Part shown: one piece after another, positions 17,622 through 26,981 of the stretch
Layout: every line of letters starts with the position of its first letter
Numbering within the stretch: position 1 is the first letter of the stretch
Assembly: GCF_030053155.1 (NCBI RefSeq)
Contig: NZ_CP125644.1
Span: forward strand, 248,001 to 312,000
From: Rhizobium sp. BT03
GTDB lineage: Bacteria > Pseudomonadota > Alphaproteobacteria > Rhizobiales > Rhizobiaceae
Direction: 5' to 3'
DNA length: 64,000 nt
Notes under the pieces: model-generated
Told to the model about the DNA's origin: nothing
The model's input: only the letters and a program-made list of their open reading frames with translations
The model's database searches: none
Position numbers and translations under genes: made by a program

Positions 17622-19721
17622 TCATCGCTGGCTGAGTCCGTCAGCCAACCTGACGAGACCGAGGAAATCCGACCTGTAGCCGAAGCTATCCGTTCCCCGC
17701 GATGCCGCAGCGAGATCGGCAATCGCCTGATAGGGATAGGCATCGAGGGCGCTGGTGCGGCTCAATTTCTGGCCGAAGGCGGCGACGGCCACCGAGAAGC
17801 GGACGTCCCCGGGCGCGGCGTCGACGGTGGCGACCGCGTTGCCGTCGCCGACCGGCGTGGTGATCAGGGCGCTCTTGTCTTCCCCCGGCCGCTTGTAGCG
17901 CATCTTGACGAAGGCAAGCTCGCCCTGATGCGCGCTGCCCGATGTCTCGGCCGGCGCTTTGTTCGGCACGCCGTAACGCAGCTCGTCATTCATCACCGCG
18001 GGACTTCCCTTCGGCGTGATCTCGTAGATCGCCGTGACGCTGTGGCCGGAGCCGATATCGCCGGCATCGACTCGGTCGTTGTTAAAGTCCTCGCGGTTGA
18101 GGGCGCGTGTCTCGTAGCCGATCAGCCGGTATTCGGCGATCCGTTCCGGGTTGAACTCCACCTGGAACTTGACGTCCTTCGCAATCGGAAACAGCGTCGA
18201 CCCGGCTTCTTCGACCAAGGTCTTCTGCGCTTCCGCCAGGGTGTCGATATAAGCGGCGCTGCCATTGCCGTTCTGGGCGAGCGTCTGCATCAGGGAATCG
18301 TTGAGATTGCCGCGGCCGAAGCCGAGCACAGTCAGGAAGATGCCGTCCTTGCGTTTCTCCTCGATGATGCGTTTCAGATCCTCGTCGCTCGACGGACCAA
18401 CATTGAAGTCACCGTCCGTCGCCAGCATCACCCGGTTGACGCCGTCCTTGACGAAGGCCTTTTTGGCAAGATCGTAGGCCGCCTCGATGCCCTCGGCGCC
18501 GCCGGTCGAGCCTCCAGCCTCCAGCCTGTCGATCGCCGACAGGATTTTCGCTTTCTCCGCCACCCGCGTCGGTTCGAGCACCGTGCCGGCGTTGCCGGCA
18601 TAGGTGACGATGGAGACGGTGTCGTCGGCCTTCAGCCTGTTGACCAGCAGCCGGAAGGCGCTCTTCAGCAGCGGCAGCTTGTCCGGCTCGTCCATCGAGC
18701 CCGAGACGTCGATCAGAAAGACCAGATTGGCGTGCGGCGCGGTCGCCGGCGCGATGTCGTAGCCCTTGATCGCCACATGCATCAGCTCCGTGTTCTGGTT
18801 CCACGGTGTCGGCATCACGGTCACGGTCGCCTTGAAAGGCTGCTCAGCATTTTCAGGCCTCGGCCAGTCATAGGGGAAATAATTGATCATCTCCTCGACG
18901 CGAACCGATTGCGGATCGGGCATCGCCCCGCCGGTGAGCGATCGGCGGACAAAGGAATAGGAAGCGCTGTCGACATCGGCGGAGAAGGTCGAGACCGGAT
19001 CGTCCGCGACACTCTTGATCGGATTTGCCGCGGCATTGGCAAAGCGCTCGCGGCCGGGATCGAGCTGAATCTGCATACGCCCTTCTGCTGGCGGAATAGG
19101 CGAGGGGGCGACAGCCATCGGTTCAGCCAATAGCTGGCCCTGAGCAACCACACCGGGAGCGGCCGGCGCCGCACGTTTGGCCACTCCGAGTGCCGCGGCG
19201 GACTCCTCCGACTTGTTCTTAAGAGCTGCGATCTCGCCGGCATCGAATTCAGCGCGCAGCTCCGCAGCGGGCTTTGCGGCCTGTGGCTGCTTGTCCTGCA
19301 AGACTTGGGCGCTATCAGCCGCCGACGATTGAGCCGACCGAATCTCATCGGTCGTCGCTTCGGAAAGCTGGGGTTCGGCCGGTTTCGGCGCGTCATTTTT
19401 CGAAACAGTACCGGCGATCTTTTCCTGATCGACGATCGGCTGGTTGCGGGTCAACTCAAGGGTGAGATAACCGGCGGCGGGAATGACGAGCAGCGTCGCA
19501 AGCGCTGAACCGGCGAGGAATTTCTTGTTCACGGCAGGGCTCCATATCCAGTTGATGATGGAGCTTGGACGCCAGCCTTTCGCATTTCCTTGGGCCGCCG
19601 CTGCATTATTTTCCGCGCTGTCGAAAGCCTGCATCGCCGCAGTGAGCGCGCGCGCGCGCGCCTGCGGATCGGCTGCCGGCGGGGTGAGGCGGGAGAGTTT
19701 TTCGAGTTCCTTGTCCATCAT
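17622..19721 (-). CDS. Membrane-anchored VWA-domain protein (YfbK-like), probable sigma partner
   Basis: 699 residues from the ATG at 19721, whose ATGA overlaps the stop of the ECF sigma-factor gene. The first ~63 residues are predicted cytoplasmic. One membrane helix (about 64-92, FLAGSALATLLVIPAAGYLTL) leads to an Ala/Pro-rich linker and an external region. That region starts with the YfbK-type segment (PVSTFSADVDSASYSFVRR; VRVEEMINYF) and carries a VWA domain with an intact MIDAS start, DVSGSMD (about residues 336-342), and ATDGDFN. The C-terminal ~170 residues match the domain that follows VWA in YfbK proteins. The topology equals that of an anti-sigma factor; that role is inferred, no anti-sigma motif was confirmed. 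Confidence 0.85.
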   Translation of the reverse strand: MMDKELEKLSRLTPPAADPQARARALTAAMQAFDSAENNAAAAQGNAKGWRPSSIINWIWSPAVNKKFLAGSALATLLVIPAAGYLTLELTRNQPIVDQEKIAGTVSKNDAPKPAEPQLSEATTDEIRSAQSSAADSAQVLQDKQPQAAKPAAELRAEFDAGEIAALKNKSEESAAALGVAKRAAPAAPGVVAQGQLLAEPMAVAPSPIPPAEGRMQIQLDPGRERFANAAANPIKSVADDPVSTFSADVDSASYSFVRRSLTGGAMPDPQSVRVEEMINYFPYDWPRPENAEQPFKATVTVMPTPWNQNTELMHVAIKGYDIAPATAPHANLVFLIDVSGSMDEPDKLPLLKSAFRLLVNRLKADDTVSIVTYAGNAGTVLEPTRVAEKAKILSAIDRLEAGGSTGGAEGIEAAYDLAKKAFVKDGVNRVMLATDGDFNVGPSSDEDLKRIIEEKRKDGIFLTVLGFGRGNLNDSLMQTLAQNGNGSAAYIDTLAEAQKTLVEEAGSTLFPIAKDVKFQVEFNPERIAEYRLIGYETRALNREDFNNDRVDAGDIGSGHSVTAIYEITPKGSPAVMNDELRYGVPNKAPAETSGSAHQGELAFVKMRYKRPGEDKSALITTPVGDGNAVATVDAAPGDVRFSVAVAAFGQKLSRTSALDAYPYQAIADLAAASRGTDSFGYRSDFLGLVRLADGLSQR

Positions 19722-20242
19722 ACCTGTTCCTTGCCGAGCATGGCCTTCAGCCGCTTGCGCGCCTCGTGGACCTGCCAGGACACGGTCGCCTCCGAGCAGC
19801 CCATGATATCGGCAGCCGCCGAATGGCTGAGGCCTTCGCCATAGACGAGCAGCACGGCGTCGCATTGCCGTTCCGGCAAAGCGCGCACGGCCGCCCATAA
19901 TGCGCTCGATACATCGTCGTCGTTTCCATCAGGCGCATCCTGCGAGGGTTCGGCAGCGTAAGCGCGGAATGTCTGCTCTTCCCGCACAAGCTTGCGTCTA
20001 TGATCGCGGGCGGCGTTGAGCGTCAGCGTATAGAGCCATGTCCTGAATCGGCTGGCGCCGCGAAAGCCGCGAATGGCGGCGCCGAGCTTGACGCAGACCT
20101 CCTGAGCGATGTCGTCGGCGTCGGCGGAACTGCCCGACCAGCGCCACGCCGTCGCGTGGACGAAATCATAATGGCGCGAGACCAGTTGCCCGAAGGCCTC
20201 CCGGTCACCCCCCTGCGCTCGTTCTATGAGCTCCGCATCCAA
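19718..20242 (-). CDS. ECF-family RNA polymerase sigma factor
   Basis: 174 residues from a TTG at 20242, the only usual start codon after an in-frame stop just upstream, with a G-rich stretch before it. Region 2 includes ADADDIAQEVCVKL and FRTWLYTLTLNAARD; region 4 has ALPERQCDAVLLVYGEGLSHSAAADIMGCSEATVSWQVHEARKRL. It lacks regions 1 and 3, as ECF factors do. The last codons overlap the start of the VWA membrane protein gene, which makes that protein the prime candidate for its regulator. The target regulon is unknown; no clear autoregulatory promoter was found. Confidence 0.92.
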   Translation of the reverse strand: MDAELIERAQGGDREAFGQLVSRHYDFVHATAWRWSGSSADADDIAQEVCVKLGAAIRGFRGASRFRTWLYTLTLNAARDHRRKLVREEQTFRAYAAEPSQDAPDGNDDDVSSALWAAVRALPERQCDAVLLVYGEGLSHSAAADIMGCSEATVSWQVHEARKRLKAMLGKEQV

Positions 20243-20506
20243 TGCGCACCTACCCCCAAGCTATCAGCCAAGATGCTATTTCGGGATTGAGACGTTTCTC
20301 CGATGGCTTTCCTTGGGTCGCCGGCAAAAAATTTATCGGATTTTTTTGAAAAGTCGGCGAAGCCCGAAAAAGGGGGGTTAAAATAAGGAAGTATCGCGAC
20401 ATCCACGGGTCGCGGCCAGACAGATTGCCTCCGCCGCAAAGGCGCATGATGGACGCAGAGTCGGCCAAGGGCATGATCCGCATGTCTAAAATCGAAAGGA
20501 CCCTCA

Positions 20507-21418
20507 ATGTCCGCTCCATCGCCTGTCCCCACCGAAAAGGCCATCCTGCAGTTTCTCCAGATTTGCAATAGCTTCTATCCCGCGGACGCCGTCGAAGCGC
20601 CGGTCGAGCAGCAGCGGCATTGGTACGATGCTCTCTGCGCGCGCTTCGACCGCCCGCTGCCGCCCGATATGATCTTTGCGGACGGCATGGTCCAGCGCAT
20701 ACCGATCCGGCGCTATCGTCCGCGGAAAATCGCCACGCGGACCATTCTGCTTTATCTCCATGGCGGCGGCTTCGTCGTCGGTTCGCTCGAGAGCCATCAT
20801 GCGATCTGCGCCGAGATCGCCGATTTTGCCGGCGCCGAACTCGTCTCCGTCGATTACCGGCTGGCCCCCGAATATCGCTGGCCTGCACAGACGGATGACG
20901 GCTTCGCCGTGTTGAAACACCTGCTGGCCGCCAACAATAAAGTCGTGCTGATCGGCGACAGCGCCGGCGGCAACCTTGCGGCGGGGCTTGCCTTGCGGGC
21001 GCGCGACGAGGACCTATCAGGCGTCGTCGGCCAGGTGCTGATCTACCCCGCGCTCGGCGGGGACCTTACTGCGGGCTCCTATGTCGAAATGGCTGCAGCC
21101 CCCGGCCTGACGACGGCGGATGTCAGCTATTATCGCGAGATCCTGCAGGCGCCTGAAGGACATGAGATCGCCGAGCCGCTGCAGGCATCCTCCCTAGCCG
21201 GATTGCCGCCGGCCTTCATCACGGTGGCGCATTTCGACCCCTTGCGGGACGACGGCCGGCATTATGCCGCCCGGCTCACCGAAGCGGGCGGCGAAGTCTG
21301 GTTTCGGGAAGAGCCGCAAATGGTGCATGCCTGGCTGCGCGCCCGCCATATGAGCGATGGTGCGCGCGACGGCTTCCATGCCGTCTGCGAGGCCGTCAAG
21401 CATTTCGCCACGGCGTGA
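20507..21418 (+). CDS. Alpha/beta hydrolase, hormone-sensitive-lipase family
   Basis: 303 residues with an AAAGGA ribosome binding site. Oxyanion motif HGGGF, nucleophile elbow GDSAGG, and a C-terminal ITVAHFDPLRDDG (Asp) followed by MVHAW (His) complete the catalytic triad. Family members hydrolyse short acyl esters; the substrate is unknown. A stand-alone gene that converges with the carnitine operon, three bases between the stops. Confidence 0.9.
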   Translation: MSAPSPVPTEKAILQFLQICNSFYPADAVEAPVEQQRHWYDALCARFDRPLPPDMIFADGMVQRIPIRRYRPRKIATRTILLYLHGGGFVVGSLESHHAICAEIADFAGAELVSVDYRLAPEYRWPAQTDDGFAVLKHLLAANNKVVLIGDSAGGNLAAGLALRARDEDLSGVVGQVLIYPALGGDLTAGSYVEMAAAPGLTTADVSYYREILQAPEGHEIAEPLQASSLAGLPPAFITVAHFDPLRDDGRHYAARLTEAGGEVWFREEPQMVHAWLRARHMSDGARDGFHAVCEAVKHFATA

Positions 21419-21421
21419 CGA

Positions 21422-23425
21422 TCACATCAGGTCGCGCGCAATCTTCTTTTCGGCAAAGATCTTTTCGAAGATCTGCACGTCGTCCTCGAAAGCGGTGACG
21501 ACGGCGCTGACGATCCAATCGGTCGCAGTGCAGGCAATTCGCGCGGTTGCGACAGTCCGCACGAACCAGCCGGGGCGGCGCATGTCGCAGGTCCAGGTCG
21601 ACGTGCCGGTCATCGACAGCGGACCATCCGGTGAAATCGACCAGATCTCCTCGCGCAATTGCCGGGTCGACAGGCCCGTCTCAGGATGTTCGGAGAGCCC
21701 CGTATCCTCATGGATGCGATAGTCCGTCCGATTGGCAGAGAGGTTGCGAACGACCTGCCGCTCCGTCGCCGCCGCCACGTGTTCGATATATCTCGGCAAA
21801 GGATCGGCATTGGCCGGCTCCTTGATTTCGATCCGGCGATGGTCGCCGAGCACCGGCAGCGCCAGGCCGACCGACGCCATGTCGACCTCGATGCCTTCAT
21901 CCTCCGGCGGCGGAAGGATCATCGGCCAATAGGCGGTGGACAGCGAAAGACGCATGCGATGCCCCTTGCGGAAGCGATAGCCGCAGGCATCGAGCACAAG
22001 GCGGATCGGCACCGTGCCGCCCGGGATCAGCGGCCTGGGGTCGGCATTGCCGCCGCGGTGGGTGAGATTGACGACGCCGAAGGCAACCCGCATTGCTGTG
22101 CCATCAGGATGCACGTCGACAAGCCGGGCGCAGAGGTTCGCATGCGCCGCCCGAGGACGCAGCCTAAGCGTCAGCACGGGCCGGCCGAGATAGTCGCAAT
22201 CACGCTCAAGCGGCATGGTATCGAAGACCAGCGAGCCGGCATCGTCGCAGCGCTGATCGATCGCCATTTCGGCGTCGGGCTTCAGCGTGAAATATTCACC
22301 CGATGCCGTGCCGGTATCGAGAGGAGACCTGACATAGATCGGATGCTCGGGCGCGTGCGGGATCGGCATGCCTTCCGTCAGCCGCCCGAATTGCTCGACA
22401 TAGAAGCATTGCATCTTCGGCGGCGACCAGCTGTCCTTAGCCACCCAAAAGCCCGGATCGCTGTCGCGCCGCGGAGCGGGACGGACAGCATCGAGAATAT
22501 AGGCGCGGGTCTGCGGCAGCCTGTCGATGCCATTGTTCTCGCCACGCAGCCATTTGTTCCACCAGGCAATCGCCTCGCCATGGAAATCGGCGCGCGGTTT
22601 CGGCCAGGCGAAGTGCGGATATTTGTGCACCCAGGGGCCGATCAGCGCCTTCGCCTTCTCGCCCAGACCCTCGACCGCCATCAACGGCGTATTGCGGTAA
22701 CCGTCAGCCCAGCCGGCGATGACCAGCGTCGGGATCTGGACGCGGGAAAAATCCTCGGAGATCGAACCGTGACGCCAGAAATCATCGCGCCGCTGATGGG
22801 CCAGCCACTCCTCCATGAAAAAGGGTTCGCCCGCCAGGCGCTCCAGCCACATCGCCTTCCAGTCCTCGCCGGCAAGCGCCGGATCGGGCGGCCGCGACTG
22901 GTAACCGAGCATCGTCGCCGCCCATGACAACTGGGCGGAGAGATGGCAGCCGTTCTTGTAATGGATGTCGTCATTGTAACGGTCGACGGTCGAGGCGATC
23001 GAGATGACGGCTTTGAGCGCCGGCGGGCGCAGGGCTGCGACCTGCAGGCTGTTGAAGCCGCCCCAGGAGATGCCCATCATGCCGACCGCGCCGTTCGACC
23101 AGGGCTGCGCGGCAATCCAGGCGATCAACTCGCATGCGTCAGTGAGTTCCCGCTCGGTATATTCGCCGTCGATGACGCCGTCCGATTCCCCCGATCCGCG
23201 GATATCGACGCGCACGCCGGCAATGCCGGCGGCGGCGAATACCGGATAGGTCGACTCGTCCCGAAGGCTGGTTCCGTCCCGCTTGCGGTAGGGTAGGAAT
23301 TCGAAGACGGCGGGAACGGGATCTTCAGCCGCTCCATCCGGCATCCAGATGCGGGCGGCAAGCCGTGTCCCATCCTTCAGCATGATCCATTCGTTATCGA
23401 TGGTGGTGAAGCCGCGCGTAGCCAT
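21422..23425 (-). CDS. CocE/NonD-family (X-Pro dipeptidyl-peptidase S15-like) hydrolase
   Basis: 667 residues from the ATG at 23425, which is better spaced from GAGAGG than the ATG at 23431. N-terminal alpha/beta-hydrolase with FLPYRKRD, the nucleophile elbow GISWGG (about residue 130) and VDIRGSGESDG, followed by a C-terminal jelly-roll domain (region starting DYLGRPVLTLRLRP). The family cleaves esters and amides. It is the last gene of the carnitine operon, 11 bases after the ABC ATPase gene. A role in releasing carnitine or a related betaine from an acyl or peptide conjugate is a reasonable guess but unproven. Confidence 0.88.
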   Translation of the reverse strand: MATRGFTTIDNEWIMLKDGTRLAARIWMPDGAAEDPVPAVFEFLPYRKRDGTSLRDESTYPVFAAAGIAGVRVDIRGSGESDGVIDGEYTERELTDACELIAWIAAQPWSNGAVGMMGISWGGFNSLQVAALRPPALKAVISIASTVDRYNDDIHYKNGCHLSAQLSWAATMLGYQSRPPDPALAGEDWKAMWLERLAGEPFFMEEWLAHQRRDDFWRHGSISEDFSRVQIPTLVIAGWADGYRNTPLMAVEGLGEKAKALIGPWVHKYPHFAWPKPRADFHGEAIAWWNKWLRGENNGIDRLPQTRAYILDAVRPAPRRDSDPGFWVAKDSWSPPKMQCFYVEQFGRLTEGMPIPHAPEHPIYVRSPLDTGTASGEYFTLKPDAEMAIDQRCDDAGSLVFDTMPLERDCDYLGRPVLTLRLRPRAAHANLCARLVDVHPDGTAMRVAFGVVNLTHRGGNADPRPLIPGGTVPIRLVLDACGYRFRKGHRMRLSLSTAYWPMILPPPEDEGIEVDMASVGLALPVLGDHRRIEIKEPANADPLPRYIEHVAAATERQVVRNLSANRTDYRIHEDTGLSEHPETGLSTRQLREEIWSISPDGPLSMTGTSTWTCDMRRPGWFVRTVATARIACTATDWIVSAVVTAFEDDVQIFEKIFAEKKIARDLM

Positions 23426-23436
23426 GTTCATTCCTC

Positions 23437-25068
23437 TCAGTGACCGGCGCTTTCCATGCGCCGCGTGGCGAGCACGCGTTCCAGCCAGCCGATTTCCATC
23501 TCCGGTACCGATTTCAGAAGCAGATCGGTGTAGTCGTCGAAGGGCGGCGACAGCGCCGTCGATTTCGGCCCGAAGCGCACCAGCCTGCCGCGATGCATCA
23601 CCGCCACGCTGTCGGCGATCGCCCGGACGATCGCGATGTCGTGGGTGATGAAGACATAGGACAGCTGCTCTTCTTCCTGCAGGCGCAGAAGCAGTTTGAG
23701 GATACCCTCCGCCACCAGTGGATCGAGCGCCGAGGTCGGCTCGTCGCAGAGGATAAGTTCGGGCTTGGCGGCAAGCGCTCTGGCGATCGCGACGCGCTGC
23801 TTCTGGCCACCTGATAGTTCGGCCGGGTAGCGGTCGACGAAACCCTTGCCCATTTCGATCTGGTCGAGCAGTTCCTTGACCCGGGCGGTTTTCTCGGCAC
23901 CTCTCAAACCATAATAGAAGGTCAGCGGGCGGCCGATAATGTCGCGGACCGTTTGCCGCGGGTTCATCGCCGTATCGGCCATCTGGTAGATCAGCTGGAT
24001 ACGCCTCAGATCGTCGTTCGGCCGGCTCTTGAGGCCCGGCATCAGCGGCTTGCCGTCAAAGACGATGCGCCCGCTGCTCGGCGGCAACAGGCCGGTGATG
24101 ACGCGCGCCAGCGTCGATTTGCCGGACCCGGATTCGCCGACGACCGCGAGCGTCTGCCCCTTCGGCACATGCAGCGAGACATCGTGCAGCACCTTGAAGC
24201 CGTTGGAATATTCAGCGCTGACATTCTCCACTTTGAGAAGTGCTGCAGACTGGTCGGCGGCTTCCTCGCGGTAGGCCTGCCTGACATTGACGAGGGCTCG
24301 GGTATAATCCTCCCGCGGCGCCTCGATGATCTGCTGGACGCTGCCGTATTCGACTTGCTTGCCATAACGCAGGACCATGATGTCGTCCGAGATCTGGGCG
24401 ACGACGGCAAGGTCGTGGGTGATGTAGAGAGCGGCGGTGTGGGTTTCCTCGATGGCATGCTTGATCGCCGCCAGCACGTCGATCTGCGTGGTGACGTCGA
24501 GCGCCGTGGTCGGCTCGTCGAAGACGATGAGTTCGGGGTTGGAGCAGAGCGCCATCGCCGTCATCGCCCGCTGCAACTGACCGCCGGAGACCTGGTGGGG
24601 AAAGCGCTCACCGAAGGTTTCCGGATTGGGCAGGCCGAGAACCCCGAACAGATAAAGCGCACGTTTGCGCGCCTCCTCCTTGCTCATCAATCCATGTTTG
24701 ACCGAAGCCTCGATCACTTGGTCGCCGAGTCTGTGCGCCGGATTGAAGGCGGCCGCCGCCGATTGAGCGACATAGCAGACCCGGGCGCCGCGAATTTTCC
24801 GGATGCCGTTCTTGCCGAGCGTCAGGATATCGGCGCCGTCGAGCAAGACCTCGCCGCCGGTGATTTCGGCGCCGCCACGGCCGTAGGCAAGCGCGGAAAG
24901 GCCGATCGTCGACTTGCCCGCGCCCGATTCGCCGATCAGGCCGAGAACCTTACCCTTCTGCAGGTCGAAGGAAACGCCGTCGACGATCGTCACCCGCTTG
25001 GGCGGTTCGCCGGGGGGATAGCTGGTTGCTTCGATCTTCAGATTGCGGACGGAAAGAAGCTCAGGCAT
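23437..25068 (-). CDS. Oligopeptide-type ABC transporter ATPase, two fused domains (DppDF/YejF-like)
   Basis: 543 residues with two complete ATPase halves. The first has GESGAGKST, VSGGQLQRAM and LIVFDEPTTALD. The second has GESGSGKST, LSGGQKQRVA and LILCDEPTSALD. Rhizobial dipeptide/opine importers often carry such fused DppD-DppF proteins. Its ATG overlaps the stop of the DppC-like permease gene by eight bases. It powers the importer made with the two permeases and the binding protein of the same operon. Confidence 0.93.
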   Translation of the reverse strand: MPELLSVRNLKIEATSYPPGEPPKRVTIVDGVSFDLQKGKVLGLIGESGAGKSTIGLSALAYGRGGAEITGGEVLLDGADILTLGKNGIRKIRGARVCYVAQSAAAAFNPAHRLGDQVIEASVKHGLMSKEEARKRALYLFGVLGLPNPETFGERFPHQVSGGQLQRAMTAMALCSNPELIVFDEPTTALDVTTQIDVLAAIKHAIEETHTAALYITHDLAVVAQISDDIMVLRYGKQVEYGSVQQIIEAPREDYTRALVNVRQAYREEAADQSAALLKVENVSAEYSNGFKVLHDVSLHVPKGQTLAVVGESGSGKSTLARVITGLLPPSSGRIVFDGKPLMPGLKSRPNDDLRRIQLIYQMADTAMNPRQTVRDIIGRPLTFYYGLRGAEKTARVKELLDQIEMGKGFVDRYPAELSGGQKQRVAIARALAAKPELILCDEPTSALDPLVAEGILKLLLRLQEEEQLSYVFITHDIAIVRAIADSVAVMHRGRLVRFGPKSTALSPPFDDYTDLLLKSVPEMEIGWLERVLATRRMESAGH

Positions 25069-25888
25069 CGCCGCGCCCTCCCTTGAGGCTGGATGTGCGT
25101 TTCAGGAGCCAGTCGACGACGAGGTTGACGCAGACGGCAAGCACGGCGATCGCCGTGCCCGGCACCAGCGCGGCCGATATGCCGAAGATGATGCCGTCCT
25201 TGTTGTCCTTGACCATGCCGCCCCAATCGGCCGCCGGCGGCTGGATGCCGAGGCCGAGGAAGGAAAGTGTCGAGAGGAACAGGATCGAGAAGGCGAAGCG
25301 CAGCCCGAACTCGGCCAGTAGCGGCGACAGCGTGTTCGGCAGAATTTCGCGGAAGATGATCCAGAGCTTGCCTTCACCGCGCAGCTTCGCCGCCTCGACG
25401 AATTCCATCACCGCCACATCGAGCGCCACGGCGCGGCCGAGGCGGTAAACGCGGGTGGAATCGAGGATCGCCATGACAAGGATCAGGACGACGATGTTCT
25501 GCGGCAGGACCGCCAGCACCACCAGGGCGAAGATCAGCGTGGGGATCGACATCATCAGATCGTTGAAACGCGACAGGACAGTGTCGACGACACCGCGCGA
25601 GACGGCGGCGGTGAAGCTTAGGATGATGCCGAGCGAGAAGGAGATGACGGTGGCGGCCGATGAGACCAGCAGCGTCGTGCGGGCGCCGTAGATCAGGCGC
25701 GAGAGGATGTCGCGGCCGAGATTGTCGAGACCGAAAAGATATTGATCGTCGGGCAGCTGCCAGACATCGCCGACGACCTGCGTCTCGCCATAGGGGGCGA
25801 TCCAGGGTGCAAAGAGCGCGAAGATGAAGGCGATGGCGATGCCTGTTATACCGATCCAGGCGGTGATGGGAATATCTCGTGCTCTCAT
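25061..25888 (-). CDS. Oligopeptide-type ABC transporter permease, DppC-like
   Basis: 275 residues, about six membrane helices, with the DppC landmarks FGLDNLGRDILSRLIYGARTTL near the N-terminus and the EAA loop VEAAKLRGEGKLWIIFREILPNTL. ATGA overlap with the upstream permease gene and an eight-base overlap with the ATPase gene indicate tight translational coupling. Confidence 0.93.
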   Translation of the reverse strand: MRARDIPITAWIGITGIAIAFIFALFAPWIAPYGETQVVGDVWQLPDDQYLFGLDNLGRDILSRLIYGARTTLLVSSAATVISFSLGIILSFTAAVSRGVVDTVLSRFNDLMMSIPTLIFALVVLAVLPQNIVVLILVMAILDSTRVYRLGRAVALDVAVMEFVEAAKLRGEGKLWIIFREILPNTLSPLLAEFGLRFAFSILFLSTLSFLGLGIQPPAADWGGMVKDNKDGIIFGISAALVPGTAIAVLAVCVNLVVDWLLKRTSSLKGGRGDA

Positions 25889-26892
25889 CGCGGATGCCTC
25901 AGCCGGGGATTGGCGACGATCGCGAGGATATCGGCCGTCATATTGAGGAAGATGTAGACGGCCGCGAAGATCAGGCCGCAGGCCTGCACCACAGGCATGT
26001 CGCGCACGGTGACCGCATCGACCATATATTGCCCCATACCGGGATAGACGAAGACAACTTCGACGACGACGACGCCGACCACGAGGTAGGCGAGGTTCAA
26101 TGCGACGACATTGATGATCGGCGCCAGCGCATTGGGAGCGGCGTGTTTGACGATCGAGCGGAAGGCGCCGAGGCCCTTCAGCTCGGCGGTCTCCATATAG
26201 GCAGACGACATGACCGAGAGGATCGCCGCCCGCGTCATGCGCATCATGTGCGCGAGAACGACGAGCACCAGGGTCGCGGTCGGCAGCGCGATCGCCTTCA
26301 ACCGCTCGACCAGACCCATGCTGTCATAGACCGTCGCCGGAAAGGTCGCCATGCCGAGCTTCACCGCGAAGAAGAGGATCAGCAGATAGCCGATGAAGAA
26401 TTCCGGCAGGGAGATCGCCGCAAGCGAAATCACGTTGATGATCTTATCCGGCATGCGGTTGCGGAAATGCACCGAGAGCATACCGAGACCAACGGCGAGC
26501 GGCACTGAGATCAAAGCTGCAAAACCCGCCAGAAAAAGCGAATTTCCCAAGCGCTTGCCGATCTGCTCGCTCACCGAATTCTTGCTGGCCCAGGACGTGC
26601 CGAAGTCCCCCTGGACGGCGTTGCCGAGCCATTCGACGTAACGTGTCGTCACCGGCCGGTTCAGCCCGAGATCCTGACGGATATTGGCGACGGCCTGCGG
26701 TGTGGCCGACTGACCGAGATAGGTGGTGGCAAAATCGCCGGGCAGGGCTTCCAGGCCGCCGAAGATCAGGATGGAGACGGCAAAAAGCAGAACGATGCTG
26801 AGCACGAAGCGCTCGAGGATGAGGGCAAGCAGCGGAAAACGCTGCCGCAACCTCAAGCCCGGCAAGATATTGCTCGGGGCAGGATTGGTCAT
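25885..26892 (-). CDS. Oligopeptide-type ABC transporter permease, DppB-like
   Basis: 335 residues from the ATG at 26892 (GAGAGG nine bases upstream); a start at 26937 is possible but has no SD. DppB landmarks are PGDFATTYLGQSATPQAV, DLGLNRPVTTRYVEWL and the coupling loop ETAELKGLGAFRSIVKHAAPNAL. The inner-membrane half of the importer, paired with the DppC-like protein. Confidence 0.92.
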   Translation of the reverse strand: MTNPAPSNILPGLRLRQRFPLLALILERFVLSIVLLFAVSILIFGGLEALPGDFATTYLGQSATPQAVANIRQDLGLNRPVTTRYVEWLGNAVQGDFGTSWASKNSVSEQIGKRLGNSLFLAGFAALISVPLAVGLGMLSVHFRNRMPDKIINVISLAAISLPEFFIGYLLILFFAVKLGMATFPATVYDSMGLVERLKAIALPTATLVLVVLAHMMRMTRAAILSVMSSAYMETAELKGLGAFRSIVKHAAPNALAPIINVVALNLAYLVVGVVVVEVVFVYPGMGQYMVDAVTVRDMPVVQACGLIFAAVYIFLNMTADILAIVANPRLRHPR

Positions 26893-26981
26893 GGCGAAGG
26901 CCTCTCGTAAAACGTCAGGAGGGACCGCAGGTTTCATCCCGCGGTCCCGGCTTCGTCGGAGATCGAAGGGCGTTGCGCCCC

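Noticed and set aside
19645..19662. GCGCGC simple repeat
   Set aside because: Lies in the coding part of the VWA gene and encodes RARAR; no sign of a separate element.
20290..20330. Possible ECF-type promoter (GGAAA ... CGTCTC) in front of the sigma-factor gene
   Set aside because: The spacing between the two elements is about two bases too short and the -35 is weak.
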